From: Heliopora coerulea
Taxonomy: Eukaryota > Cnidaria > Anthozoa > Scleralcyonacea > Helioporidae
Assembly (NCBI GenBank): GCA_030142905.1
Contig: JASJOG010000163.1
Span: 293,501-357,500, forward strand
Length of the DNA stretch: 64,000 nucleotides
Direction: 5' to 3'
The notes under the pieces are model-generated. The model made no database searches, was not told where the DNA came from, and saw nothing but the letters and a program-made list of their open reading frames with translations. Of this stretch, positions 45,201-55,545 are shown piece after piece. The translations under genes were made by a program, and so were the position numbers. Positions within the stretch are counted from its first letter, which is position 1; each line of letters begins with the position of its first letter.

Positions 45201-45274
45201 CAAAGCATGGCTTAGAACAAGCAGCAACATTACACACTGTGTTTTGTGAACCTAACGATTCAGCATCAAGATGA
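42261..45274 (+). CDS. PRELID3: PRELI-domain lipid-transfer protein (SLMO/PRELID3 family)
   Basis: Exons 42261-42292, 42814-43140, 43220-43322 and 45047-45274, with closed phases, give 229 residues (human PRELID3B 194). The start MKLWSTSHIFRHAWETVTQA is the PRELI/MSF1 domain opening. Family blocks follow: VVDRHVD, QWNLPSW, EHSVVDPRTKTM, NVTFSGIV and a C-terminal helix EAMEHAI-like (QAMEHAIGVINQEI). Members work in the mitochondrial intermembrane space with TRIAP1 to carry phosphatidic acid or phosphatidylserine. The helical tail after residue about 180 is longer than in human. Intron 3 (1.7 kb) holds a tyrosine-recombinase fragment. Confidence 0.93.
43429..43589. repeat. Palindrome upstream of the recombinase fragment
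   Basis: AGTTAATCACCGAGAACGGA with GGCTCTTAGCCAGATACATC is mirrored near 43540-43589. The GC-rich centre is GGGGCCGTAGGCCCC. It lies inside PRELID3 intron 3 and shares GATACATCCC with the palindrome at 44298. Confidence 0.85.
43695..44136 (+). pseudogene. Crypton-type tyrosine recombinase C-terminal fragment
   Basis: The open frame from about 43695 to TAG 44134-44136 reads KPVGHNTLGDTVKNLC, then YYTNHSMRGTTATR (HxxR box), MERSGHRNVRSL (GH box) and QQYQRPT (tyrosine nucleophile). These are the last three catalytic elements of a tyrosine recombinase. The arrangement and spacing resemble Crypton transposons and the Crypton-derived DUF3504 domain of ZMYM/QRICH1/KIAA1958 proteins. The first catalytic Arg and the DNA-binding N-terminus are missing, so it is a fragment. 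It has a Lys/Glu-rich tail of about 60 residues and is inserted in sense orientation in PRELID3 intron 3. Confidence 0.75.
44298..44382. repeat. Palindrome downstream of the recombinase fragment
   Basis: AGGGTTGTATGTAGATACAT then CCCTCCTGG is mirrored by CTAGGAGGGATGTATCTATA and TACAACCCT, with a central partial repeat (TCTAGATACAACCCTG). It is non-coding. Confidence 0.85.
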
Positions 45275-46352
45275 CATAGTCTGCATTTGGTTCAACTTAA
45301 TAAGAAGTACAATATAAAGACATCACATCCAGCAACTGGACCATGATGGCATCATTTCAAGAGATGAATTGGACGCTCAATGAATGCCATTGTGTTTGAA
45401 ATGGTGAAGGGACATTGCTTTTGTTGCTTTTTTAACTTATGTGTCAGATGAAACAATTGTTGCTGCCAATCAGCAGTAACTTAAGAATTTCCTGAACATC
45501 ATTACAAAACCTTGCACGTTTGGCCTAAACCATAGTTGAGGAACTTACCATAAATTGTGCACCATAACCAAAGGCAAAGTCCAGAAAACACAATGCATCC
45601 AGTCACAAAAATAAAAAAAAAAGGTTGATTGTCCTGGTGATCATAAAAAGTGTGAAAGTAGGTTTGCAGTGGCCATCAAATCACAGTGCAAAGCAATACT
45701 GTGCAATTGTACACAGTGTTTGAAGCAATGTTAACCAGGATCTCAAAGTCGTGGAATTTTGAACAAGTATGGTACATTTGGTACTCTTTTATCTGCTGCA
45801 TTAAGATGTGTTTGGCAAACCAAGTTAAGCTCAACATTTATTTTCAAACTTGGAATGGTTTTCCTTTTATTTATTTTTATGTTCAACAGTTTAGAAGTTC
45901 ATAAATATCAAAAAGCAGATAAGAATAATTCAACCAAAGATTGAATTTTGTTTTTTTTCTTTTGAGCTCAGACTGGCAATCTAGTTCAAAATTCACATAT
46001 CTTTTTACTGAACATTTATTACAAATGAAAAGCTGTCTAAATAACAGCTCCAGAGTTCTTTGAAATGCAGTGTCCTTGAACAGCATTCTAAAATAATATC
46101 AATAAAGCATAGATGTAAATCAATGATGTGTCAAACACCAACAAAGTTACAATCAGACCGTGTATATTTTCAAACTAGTAGTTAAATGGTATTATGTCAA
46201 ATAATCTTCCACGGAAATATTTATTGCAAAACTATATGTTCACTATTTTTTTATTAATATCAACTTGAGTTTGTAAATGTTATCTTCTATGGTACGTACA
46301 ATAAATAAAGGTAACAAAATCAACATGTTATTCTGCTTGTGAATTTTTAGGT
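45275..46352. other. Convergent 3' flanks of PRELID3 and the VPS4-like gene
   Basis: No coding exon is recognised. Poly(A) signals: AATAAA on the plus strand at 46101-46106 and 46309-46319, and on the minus strand at 46015-46020. If used, the two 3' UTRs would overlap by about 100 bp or more. Confidence 0.5.
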
Positions 46353-49300
46353 TTAACCAGTTTGCCCCATATGTGCAGTGAATTCTTCGAATTTCTCGAT
46401 GTCTTCTTCCGAGATTGTCTTGTGATTGTGGCTCATTGCTTTGAGAAAGTCATTTAGGCATACTGCTCTTGGTTGAACCTTGAAAAAAGGAAATTGAATA
46501 TGTCAGTAATATGTGCACAATATTGGCAGCCGGACTGCAAGGCGAGCCACAGTAAATTCCATTCAGTCCAGAGGCGATATTTGGTACATCACTTATGGTA
46601 CTAATCCATCTAAATGTACTTGCTTAGCTGTTATTTTGAAGATACAAGCTGTTGGAGCAGGGCAGTTGGGAGGAGTAATTTATGTAAATTAGTACGATTC
46701 TGTATCTAATTCACGACTGCTATTCAGGTTTCCATTTATTTTGTTTTTCTTCATGAGTTGTTAATCACCACTGTAAGTAATCATACAACGGAGCGTGACC
46801 TTCTGGCGTTCAAATTAAATAGTATGTTCCTCTGAGGTGGAACACACAGTTCGCGAGCCGGAAGAATGGTAAATAAAAGAGATTTTGAGCGTTTAAAACT
46901 GAAGATATTGGTTAAGAAAAACATAAAGAAGCATTTTAGACAAAATTGTTTTTTTACTACACGGATACTTTGTAATACCATCGTGGATGGCATCTCGGTG
47001 ATATCCAACTTGACCGAGCCATCTTGTCTTTTGTGAGTTGGAATATAATGACCATCTAGACAAAATATAAAAACAGATTCTATTTACCTTAAAGAACCAA
47101 AAAGACCAATTATATCATCATGTTGTCTGAATTATAAATTTAAAGAGCTATTTCGCCGGATTGTATCTACCTGGAGTGATTTCCCAGAAGCGCGTGGTTT
47201 GGATTTCTCGTAAAGGCTCGAACAAAGCATCGGAGACACACGAGGCAAGGTCACTACCAGAGAAACCCTCTGTTCTCTTGGCAAGGGTCTCCCAATCTGC
47301 TTCAGTCAGCGATGTCGTTGTGTCTTTCACGTGAAGCTGCATCAACGCTTTCCTTGCTTCCCTATGGAGATATTAAATTAAAACTATGAAACGGTTTCTT
47401 CACGTTTGAACTCGCCCTTAAACAATGGAGAAGTTTTGACGTTGCAATCCAAGGTTCGTACAGATTATAAGGCGTTTACTTTAAAGTTGAATCTTACTTG
47501 TCAGGCAGTGGAATGTACACGCGTTTCTGGAATCGTCTAAGGAATGCACGGTCTAGTTCCCAAGGACAGTTTGTGGCACAAAGAAAGAAGATTTTCTCGT
47601 CCCTCAAACAATTATCAGCTCCTTCCATCTAAATAGTTGGGAGGGAAAGTAGTGTTAACATGACCGAATTTTTGAAAGAGGATTTTATGACGTTACACCA
47701 GTGTTGTAGTGGGACCTCTTTGATACAGGGGTAAGAGAGGCGGAGTTTTTATCCAGCAGTGCAGGTGACTGGACAGGATTAGGATAAGAATTTATTTTGA
47801 TGAATTTAGATTTTGAATTTTTTACCTGCTTCAGAAGTTCTGTCTTTATTCGTCTCGTATGTTCTTCCTCTCTCATGGTTCTCTTCCGACAAATACTGTC
47901 TATCTCGTCGATGAATATAAGCTGGTATTGAAGGTAAAACAATGCAATGTAAGCCGGGTGAACCAGCAAAGGCTGATCAGTATCAAGTTGTATATGAGGT
48001 AAGAAAACATACAGTAAAGTCAGATCAAACAAAGTGATGCGATATAATTCCGAGTCAAGCAAAGGATAAACACGTGGAATAAAAATAAGTCAGTGAAAGC
48101 TTCAGGGGATAACAAATTTAAACCTTAGATTTCGGAGTTAAGTGACGTGAAATGAAGAGATATGTAGTTGAATTGAGGTAAAGAAAGGCATTCAACACAT
48201 TGACAACTTCTTGGATACAACTGAACAGCATGAACAAATGAGAACTCTGGTTTGCCGACTTACTGATTTTCCCTCTCTTTGCCTCGCATGATTAAACAGC
48301 TCTTTAATTAATCTAGACAATTAAACCGACAAGATTTTGTTGAAAACTGTCCGAAAAAGGTAAAAAATTTGGACAGGACGTTACCGTTCGCTTTCTCCAA
48401 GCCAGCTGGACACAAGATCTGCACTCGAAACACAGTAAAACGTCGAGTCGATCTCAGAAGAAATAGCTAAAAATGAAATAAATCCATGAAGAAAGGAATG
48501 AGTAAAAGTGGGTAAATAAATAGATAAGTTAACAATAAATGATGAAAAAATAAGTCACAAATAAATAAATAGATAAATAAATAAATACTATATGTGAAAG
48601 TTTGAAGGCCGTATAAAAAGTTCCCCCGAGTGATTGTGGCTTCCTCGGTAAATATCTTCACATTTGAAACTATTTAGAGAAGTTCATTACACGACAAAGT
48701 TACCTACCTTGTGCTAATCTGGTTTTTCCTGTATATCGAAAATTACGAAGGTAAAAAATTTGATTAGTAAGGAGCGAGGTCTGCGCAGAAAAAAAACGAA
48801 GGCAAGTACTTTCACGTACACATTGACTAGATGAGCTTCATTAGGAATATGGTGCATGGCTTAATTTTCATTTTTCCTGTGTTGTTTTTACCCTTGGAAG
48901 TCTGCCCATCTATAAAGGATCTAATGGACATGCTATTTAATTGCGGTAAACAAAGAGTTAACGTACTTTAACTTTTTATGAAACGGACCTGAATCTGGTT
49001 TGTTTGTGTTCCCATCAACTCGGAAATATTTCCGTCGAAATTTGATATTTGAACAGAAAACTTCAGTTTTGCCCGGCTAGACAGCCAATCAGCGTGCGTC
49101 ATTTTGAGTACAGACCAGAGGACGAGCTAAGTGATAAAATAATTCACTAATGCAGACCTCACTCTCGGTCAATAGGTAGTAATTATCATTTATCGCTATG
49201 GTGTTACATGTTATATGGTATTACTGGGCAAAACTTCGATAATTTTGTGTCAGCAAGTAAAAACAATATTCTTTGAAACATTGTGTAACATTCGCGACAC

Positions 49301-52300
49301 GCAAGAAAAATATTGTGAAATTCTTAACAGGTGTGCTGGATAACTTTAGAGTTTTTTGAACGCAATCCCACGTTATGACAAACTAGTTTGCGAGCTAGAA
49401 CAACTCGCAAACTGCATGGTTCTAAGGTGCAATTCTTTGTCGGTTGAAAAATAAGTGTCAAGTAAATGAAGTGTTCGTTTTTCTTTATGCTTACCTGTTC
49501 CAGGAGGCCCGTACAATAATATTCTTGTCCATGGCTTGCGTCCTCCTAAAGTATGTAATTTCATGAGGAGGTTTCTGATATTAGTTTGGCCAGTAAAAAA
49601 CTGTTAAATTTTGATTAAGCTTGAAATGACGTCTGAGGAATACCTGTAAAGAAATGTGGGTACTGAAGTGGTAGGACAATAGCTTCTCTGAGAGTATTTT
49701 TAGCCTCCTTCAGTCCAGCGATATCAGAAAGTCGAAGATCTCCTTTACTGATGATTGTATCTTCGATCGCTAATCTCCTGCTGTGAAAAGAATGTAAGAT
49801 TACGAAACGTCATGCTCCGAGCTTCGTGAAACAACTTTTTATCCTGGTTTAAAGGGGAAATGCGCAAAACACCACTTGTTTTACTTTAAACTGGCCCGAA
49901 TAACGTCTGTCCGTCCGGCTAGGTTATCTACTGCTATATTACTACTAGGTTGCCTGTCTTGTTTATATGTAAACATTTTTAAGAACTTGATAAAGACACT
50001 TTTATCTCGGAAAGGTTTTTCTTAACTTTTATCTTTTTAACTATTTACCTTTTTAACTGTGATATCAGCTGTCACAATGAGGCATGTTCAGGTTTTGTAA
50101 TGCGCATTTGAAAATGTATATATTGATATTTGTGCAATATAAATTCACAAATTATTATTATGATTATCATTATTATTATTATTATCATTATCATTATTAC
50201 TATCTTTACTCTAGCTAAAACCACATGATTTTACTCGGCAGAAAAAGATTTCAGAACAGAAAGAAGTTAATAATCCGATGCAGTCATAAACAGCATACCA
50301 CGGACACGGTAATCATGTATACAGCAAACGTAATAAGGGAACCAACCAATAGAATTTCAGTTTATCCATGCACACTTTGTTGGCACACCATTTTGATTCT
50401 GATAGTGTTTAGCCGAAAGCAAATTAGACCAGTCAAGTGGAAAATGCCGAGCATCTATCTAACCTTTTGTCTTGGTTTCCATTCTTCTCCACTTGAACAT
50501 CATCTGGAAGGAAAAAACTCGGGATTATGCAGAATCATTTTAATATTTGGGACCACAAATGTCCATTAGTGTCCGAACACTTCCTGTAATTCAGCAGTGA
50601 CCAGGAGGTGCGTTTCAGGAAAAATTTTTAACTTGGTACCTGCGTGAGTTCCCTTAACCTCTGATGAAAGTTGCTGCTTCTTCTTCACCAATAGCTTCGT
50701 ATGATGATGTAAGGCATTGGAAACTTGCTCTAATGCTGCCTGTGAGGATAAAAAAGGAAAGAGGAGGGATTACAAACTGTAATTTGCTTTCTGATCAGAT
50801 TTTATTCAGCGACCGGTAAAACAGCCGTTGAACCAAGCAAGCCTGTTTCATAATTACGACATTGTCGAGCTTTTTTTGGACCAGTGATCGAATCTTTTTG
50901 TTGAAAACATTAAAATTAAGACTTTGTTAAATTAATCCTTCCTATAATTGGCTTATCTAATTATCTGAAGACAGATGTAGCGCTGATATGTGAATCCATG
51001 GCTAAAAACTATGATCTCGCTCATTACATTAACACCCTGAAGTACTGGCGAGACTTTGCATAGCAGATCAACAAACTAATCGCAACGCAGGAGTTACGGT
51101 GACAGCATGCGCGTCAATTCGAGAATCAACTAAACTTCATTCTATTGCGTGCATGCTTTAAAAAAACATGAATCATTCACGGACTTCAAGCTTTGATGTC
51201 TGTAATGTTTAAGAGTCATGAAACGTCCACAATTTGATAGACAAGGTGTTTATTCTTTCACTGACCAATCTTATCGAATCATGTTCCATTGATAATAATG
51301 CATCCACTTTTGCCATACAGTTTTTGCAGTTTGAGATTAACTTGTCAATGTCTACATTTTCCGTCTTCTTGCACTCATCAGCCGCATCTTCTATCCTGGA
51401 AGGCATGAAAATTTTTCAAACTAACAGAGATTTTAATTTAAACTTTCACTGACTTACTGCGAATCAACTTCAAAAGATTTTGTTGTAAAGTAGTAAGACC
51501 GATTAGGTCTTCCCTTTTTTGAGAGACTTGGTATTCTGTGTTTTCGTGCTATGGCTCTTTCGTTAAAACGCCATTGAAAAATGGGAACTGATATTTAAAA
51601 CACGGTGGCATCTATTCTTGCTTAATCTTGCCACTGCACTTCAAGGTAACATAAAAAATATGTTAACTATCTGTAAACTTGCAAGCTAAAACTCAGATAC
51701 GTTTGTATGAGTAACAGTGTTTCTTAACTTTCTCATGCACGGAACATGTGGTATGGTCGCACGGAAGCACACCTTCTTGCCAGGAAGAAAGAGTGCTTTG
51801 GAAATATTGTCTTACTTGAAGGTTACTTCTGTTTCCTTGGTTTTGGGGACAAGATTTACTTCCGCAATCCACGTTTCGCGGGTAGAAAAATCAGTAAACA
51901 TACAAAGAAAGTGTTCCACTGCACTGCAGTGTATCCATAGGTCAATGTGCCCAAGTTTATCACACCCTAAATCTTTTTTCACTTCGAAAACCTTATTGAG
52001 AAATTGGTCAAAACCTTTACAATTCTCGTCTTCGTTAGAATGACGTGTGTGACGGAGGTTCAAGGATGCAATTTTGTTGTCTTAAATTTGCTTAAATATA
52101 TTAGGACAGGTACACAAATGTACTTTGTATATGACAGATTTTAATGTCTATTTCTAACGCAGGGGGACCGTGTGATTCTGTACGCATGCTAAGCTTGAGG
52201 ACTGAAGCATTCGGGAATACAGCTCTTAAGTCAGAAACCTACAGTTTCATTTCGCGATGAATCACGTGAACACTCAAGGTTAACAATAGAAGGAGTTCCG

Positions 52301-52501
52301 TGTCTTCTCTTACCATGATACTGCTTCTAAAGTGAAAACAGAGAGTAAATGGGTATTGTTCGTTATCATGGAATAAACAGCGCTGAAAAAGTAGATGGTT
52401 GAACGACCAAAAAACTCTGAAAAAGTATTTAGAAAATTAAACTGACAGCTAAATTTGCTGTTGAACATTTACTTACCCTCGTACGTTGCTGTCACAGACA
52501 T
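46353..52501 (-). CDS. VPS4-like AAA ATPase (one-base frameshift in exon 11)
   Basis: Fourteen exons: 52477-52501, 51266-51390, 50640-50739, 50464-50503, 49644-49780, 49495-49545, 48708-48728, 48385-48466, 48264-48312, 47826-47921, 47498-47629, 47171-47361, 46979-47055, 46353-46478; about 416 residues. A helical N-terminus stands where VPS4 has its MIT domain (poor match). Then come [20 protein letters not shown], Walker A GPPGTGKT (about 154-161), [14 protein letters not shown], Walker B LIFIDEID (about 211-218), an ATNCPW/RRF arginine-finger region, [19 protein letters not shown] and a VPS4-type C-terminal helix ([12 protein letters not shown]). VPS4 disassembles ESCRT-III polymers. Exon 11 is 132 bases where 131 keep the frame: a run of four T (minus strand, about 47578-47582) shifts it before CATNCPW. 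This is either an assembly error or a real lesion. The 5'-most two exons are less certain. Confidence 0.82.
48483..48592. repeat. (AAAT/AATA)n-rich stretch
   Basis: Interrupted AAATAAATAGATAAATA repeat in an intron of the VPS4-like gene. Confidence 0.7.
50150..50212. repeat. (ATT)n-like microsatellite
   Basis: ATT/ATC trinucleotide run within an intron of the VPS4-like gene. Confidence 0.8.
51700..52075 (-). pseudogene. Unidentified coding-like fragment with an in-frame stop
   Basis: The minus-strand frame from about 52075 reads about 88 residues rich in Cys, Trp and charged residues ([20 protein letters not shown], then [18 protein letters not shown]). It meets TAA at 51812-51814 and runs on open for about 40 more ([20 protein letters not shown]). 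The stop coincides with a usable donor (AA|GTAAGA). I do not recognise the family. It lies in intron 1 of the VPS4-like gene and could be an alternative exon or a decayed gene fragment. Confidence 0.4.
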
Positions 52502-52660
52502 TCTTTAACGACAATAATCAAAACTCGAAGAACGAAATGTTTTTTTTTCTACTTTTCATTAAAAAATCTTACGATGGAAAAAAGAATTTAGGACAAGTTT
52601 CTACGCATGGTGGCAGACGAGAGTCGGCTGAACCGCGCACTGTGGTCTCCCAAAAGCAAT
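52502..52660. promoter_or_regulatory. Divergent VPS4-like / MED10 promoter
   Basis: 159 bp separate the opposed start codons (minus ATG at 52499-52501, plus ATG at 52661). CAATATGGCGAC at the MED10 start resembles the YY1 motif overlapping a start codon, as in many animal housekeeping genes. An upstream in-frame ATG at 52607 would lengthen MED10 by 18 residues and cut the gap to 105 bp. Confidence 0.6.
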
Positions 52661-55545
52661 ATGGCGACAGCAGATCAAGATGGAAATCAAGGAATGAATC
52701 GATTTGAATTACTCGAACAATCAATAGAACAATTTATTGAGACAACAAGACAAATTGGGATAATTGTGAGTGATGTTCAGCCGGGAAGTCAAGGAGTTTT
52801 GAACCAAAAAATGTAAGGAAACAACTTTAAACATCAGAGTTTTTTTGTAGAGTAATTGTAGTTTCACTAGTTGAGCTGTTTTACGTCGTGTTAATTTATA
52901 TTGTGGAGTGCTCGTTGTTTAACCAGGTAGGAGTTTTAAGTGGAGATTTTGATGTTCATAAAGTGTCGTAAATTTATCTGAAAATCAAAGGTATAAATTA
53001 TGAATATGTTGAGATATTTGAATATTTTGAAACCATAATTCATTTGGTGCAATTGAATTTAGTAAAATTGCGATCGATTTTTCAATTGCTTTCATGCTTT
53101 TTGTCGTTTAAAATGGCGATTGACATGGGAAGTGGCATTCTTACAAGTAAATTTCGACATGGACAAAAGTATCTCCACAGGTCTTACCATATCTAAACAC
53201 AGTTGTAAAAATGCAAATTTAGGTTTAAGGATGCCACCTTGAAGATCGTTTAGGAAACGTTTAATAGTTGACATTACCAGTCTAGCATTCCTAGTTTACC
53301 ACTTTATTACAGTAAATGAACTTTTTTTAGGAAACACGTTAAGTTTATTTTAGCAATTATTGTAAGGTTAATGAGACAGTTTTTTGGCCAAACATAACTG
53401 TCGTTAGGGTGAATAGAAGTGATATATGTGATCCAATGATGAACTGTCTATCTTTTGTGATCTTATGACTTCAGGAAAACAAATTGTTATTTTTTCAATG
53501 ACCACAACAAGAAAAATTATGAAAATCCTTGTTTCCTTGCTCTTCATTATTTTCATTTACTCAGTCTTACTTCCTTGTAGATTTCTTGGTATAAAAATTC
53601 TTTCCTTCATTTTCAATTCCATATTTAGAACTTCCATGGTTGAAAACATGAGAGAGATTGAAAAGTGTAAAGCTGAATTTCAAAATGTTGAGGTTCCCAT
53701 GGACGTTTTACCGTGAGTACAGTAATTGTTATTCTTAGCCACTCAATTATGAAATAGCATTTTTTGAATTATGTTAATTTACCTTGTTTGTCATTTTCAT
53801 TTTAAAATTGTCTTCAGCTTAACATGAAGACAAAATTTGCATGGTTATTGCAATTTTGAGAATGCAACTGAAAGACTTAGTTGAACATTTAATGTGTAAA
53901 GGGTAGTTGGATATGTTGACCAAGAGGATTTCCTGGAATGACAAGGTTTTAAAGATACATCACTTTGACTGCCACATATTGTAACCAGTGAACTTGATGC
54001 ACTAGAATTCTGCATGCAATGTATTTTCACCTCAAAGCCTTTCACATTAGTACCTATTAGGGAAATAGTTAAGGCATAAGCTATCATTGATGCAATCTTA
54101 AGCTGAATTCAGCTGGTCCTTTGTACAGTATTTTATAACTATTACATGATTCCATACACACCTTATAATCATTTAAACAAAGCACACATGAATATAAATA
54201 GGTTAATATTTTCTTTCATCTAGCACTCCACAAAGCTCATGCCTTACATGATGTCTTACAACACACTAGTCTTCCACTTAGTCATAAATGACTGACCAGA
54301 AGCCTTTCTTGCCAGTCAGATTGGGCTTTCACCCATTAGCTGGACAATTATTCATGCACTGATTTTATTGCTGAAGTCAAACATGTTAAAATGCTTTATG
54401 GTGGTGTGAGAAATGACAAGAAAGTTAACCTAATTTGGAACAAAATACATCAGATTATACAAACATTAGTGGAACCACTTGGTTGGGACTTAATCACACT
54501 ATTGTATATCAGTGGTTTTCTCCAATGTTAGTACCTCCTTGCTTTTTGACCTTGTAACTTGGTTTCACATTGCTGAGTAGCCATTGGTTATTTATGTTGA
54601 GTGGTATGTATCTTCTTAAAATTTTCTAGTTTTTATTTTAAGGTATATTGATGAAGGACGAAATCCACAGCTTTACACCAAAGATTGCTTAGAAAAAGCT
54701 TTAGCACAGAACAAGGAAGTGAAGGGAAAGATTGATTCTTATAAGGTATGATAAATAATGAGTAACTGCTTGAGAAAAAAAAAGAGAGTGTTACTGTTTT
54801 ACTGTTGATGTGGTTCATCCAAATTAACAAAGTTATCCAAACATGACCTAATCCAACCTGAATTTTGGTTGATGCTGGATTGGTTTGAGTTGCATCAGGG
54901 TGGTGTCCAGGGTGGTTCCCACAGTAAAATTTGATGGTCATGGCCTGGGTTAAGCCTTTTGTTATTGGGGTCACAGGACTGTAGGGAAATGTTTTATGTT
55001 AGGGGGGCTGAGAAATTTCTTGGGAAATCTGAGGGCATGCACCCTGCAAATATTTTGATATCAAGAGTCTCTGAAATGCTATTTCCAGCATTTTGGGGGG
55101 CAATTTACAGAATTCAGAAGGTTATAGAATGCTGTATAAAATGCTAGTTCTGTGAGTAAGACGTTCTCTGCTCATGTGCGGTACATTCCACAGAAACCTA
55201 GTGTGTTGATATCAAGTAATTAGAATGGCTCAGACCCCTCTTCTAGCATGTAGGGGGTACAAGCCCCCCCCCCCCCTTCATTTCTTCATGCTTCATACTG
55301 CCATATTTACCTTTGGGTTGATTCAGCAGAAAATATGAACACATGACGCAGTTACACAGTGTGCGGAAATCCATGTGGATCCTTTTATGGCACTAAATCT
55401 TTTTTCACAGTTATTTTATGTATGTTTTGCTTTCTTGTAAATTTAGAATTTCAAAAGTGAACTGATGGAAGAACTTAGTAACACATTCCCCAAAGAAATG
55501 ATGAAGTACAGACACTTTGTTGAAGACAGCCAAGGAGACAGGTGA
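52661..55545 (+). CDS. MED10: Mediator complex subunit 10
   Basis: Exons 52661-52812, 53629-53712, 54643-54745 and 55447-55545, with closed phases, give 145 residues (human 135). Blocks: FELLEQSIEQFIETTRQIGI, IVSDVQPGSQGVLNQK, REIEKCKAEFQNVEVPMDVL, YIDEGRNPQLYTKDCLEKAL, KEVKGKIDSYKNFK and LSNTFPKEMMKYR. MED10 belongs to the Mediator middle module and links regulators to RNA polymerase II in the nucleus. The start at 52661 is preferred because the extra codons from 52607 have no family match and overlap the presumed promoter. Confidence 0.95.

Noticed and set aside
52607..52660. Upstream ATG for MED10
   Set aside because: The added residues have no match to the family and the start at 52661 fits the usual length; kept only as an alternative.
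53465..53716. 83-codon membrane-like frame before MED10 exon 2
   Set aside because: The hydrophobic part is T-rich intron; only the last 28 codons after the acceptor at 53628 are MED10.
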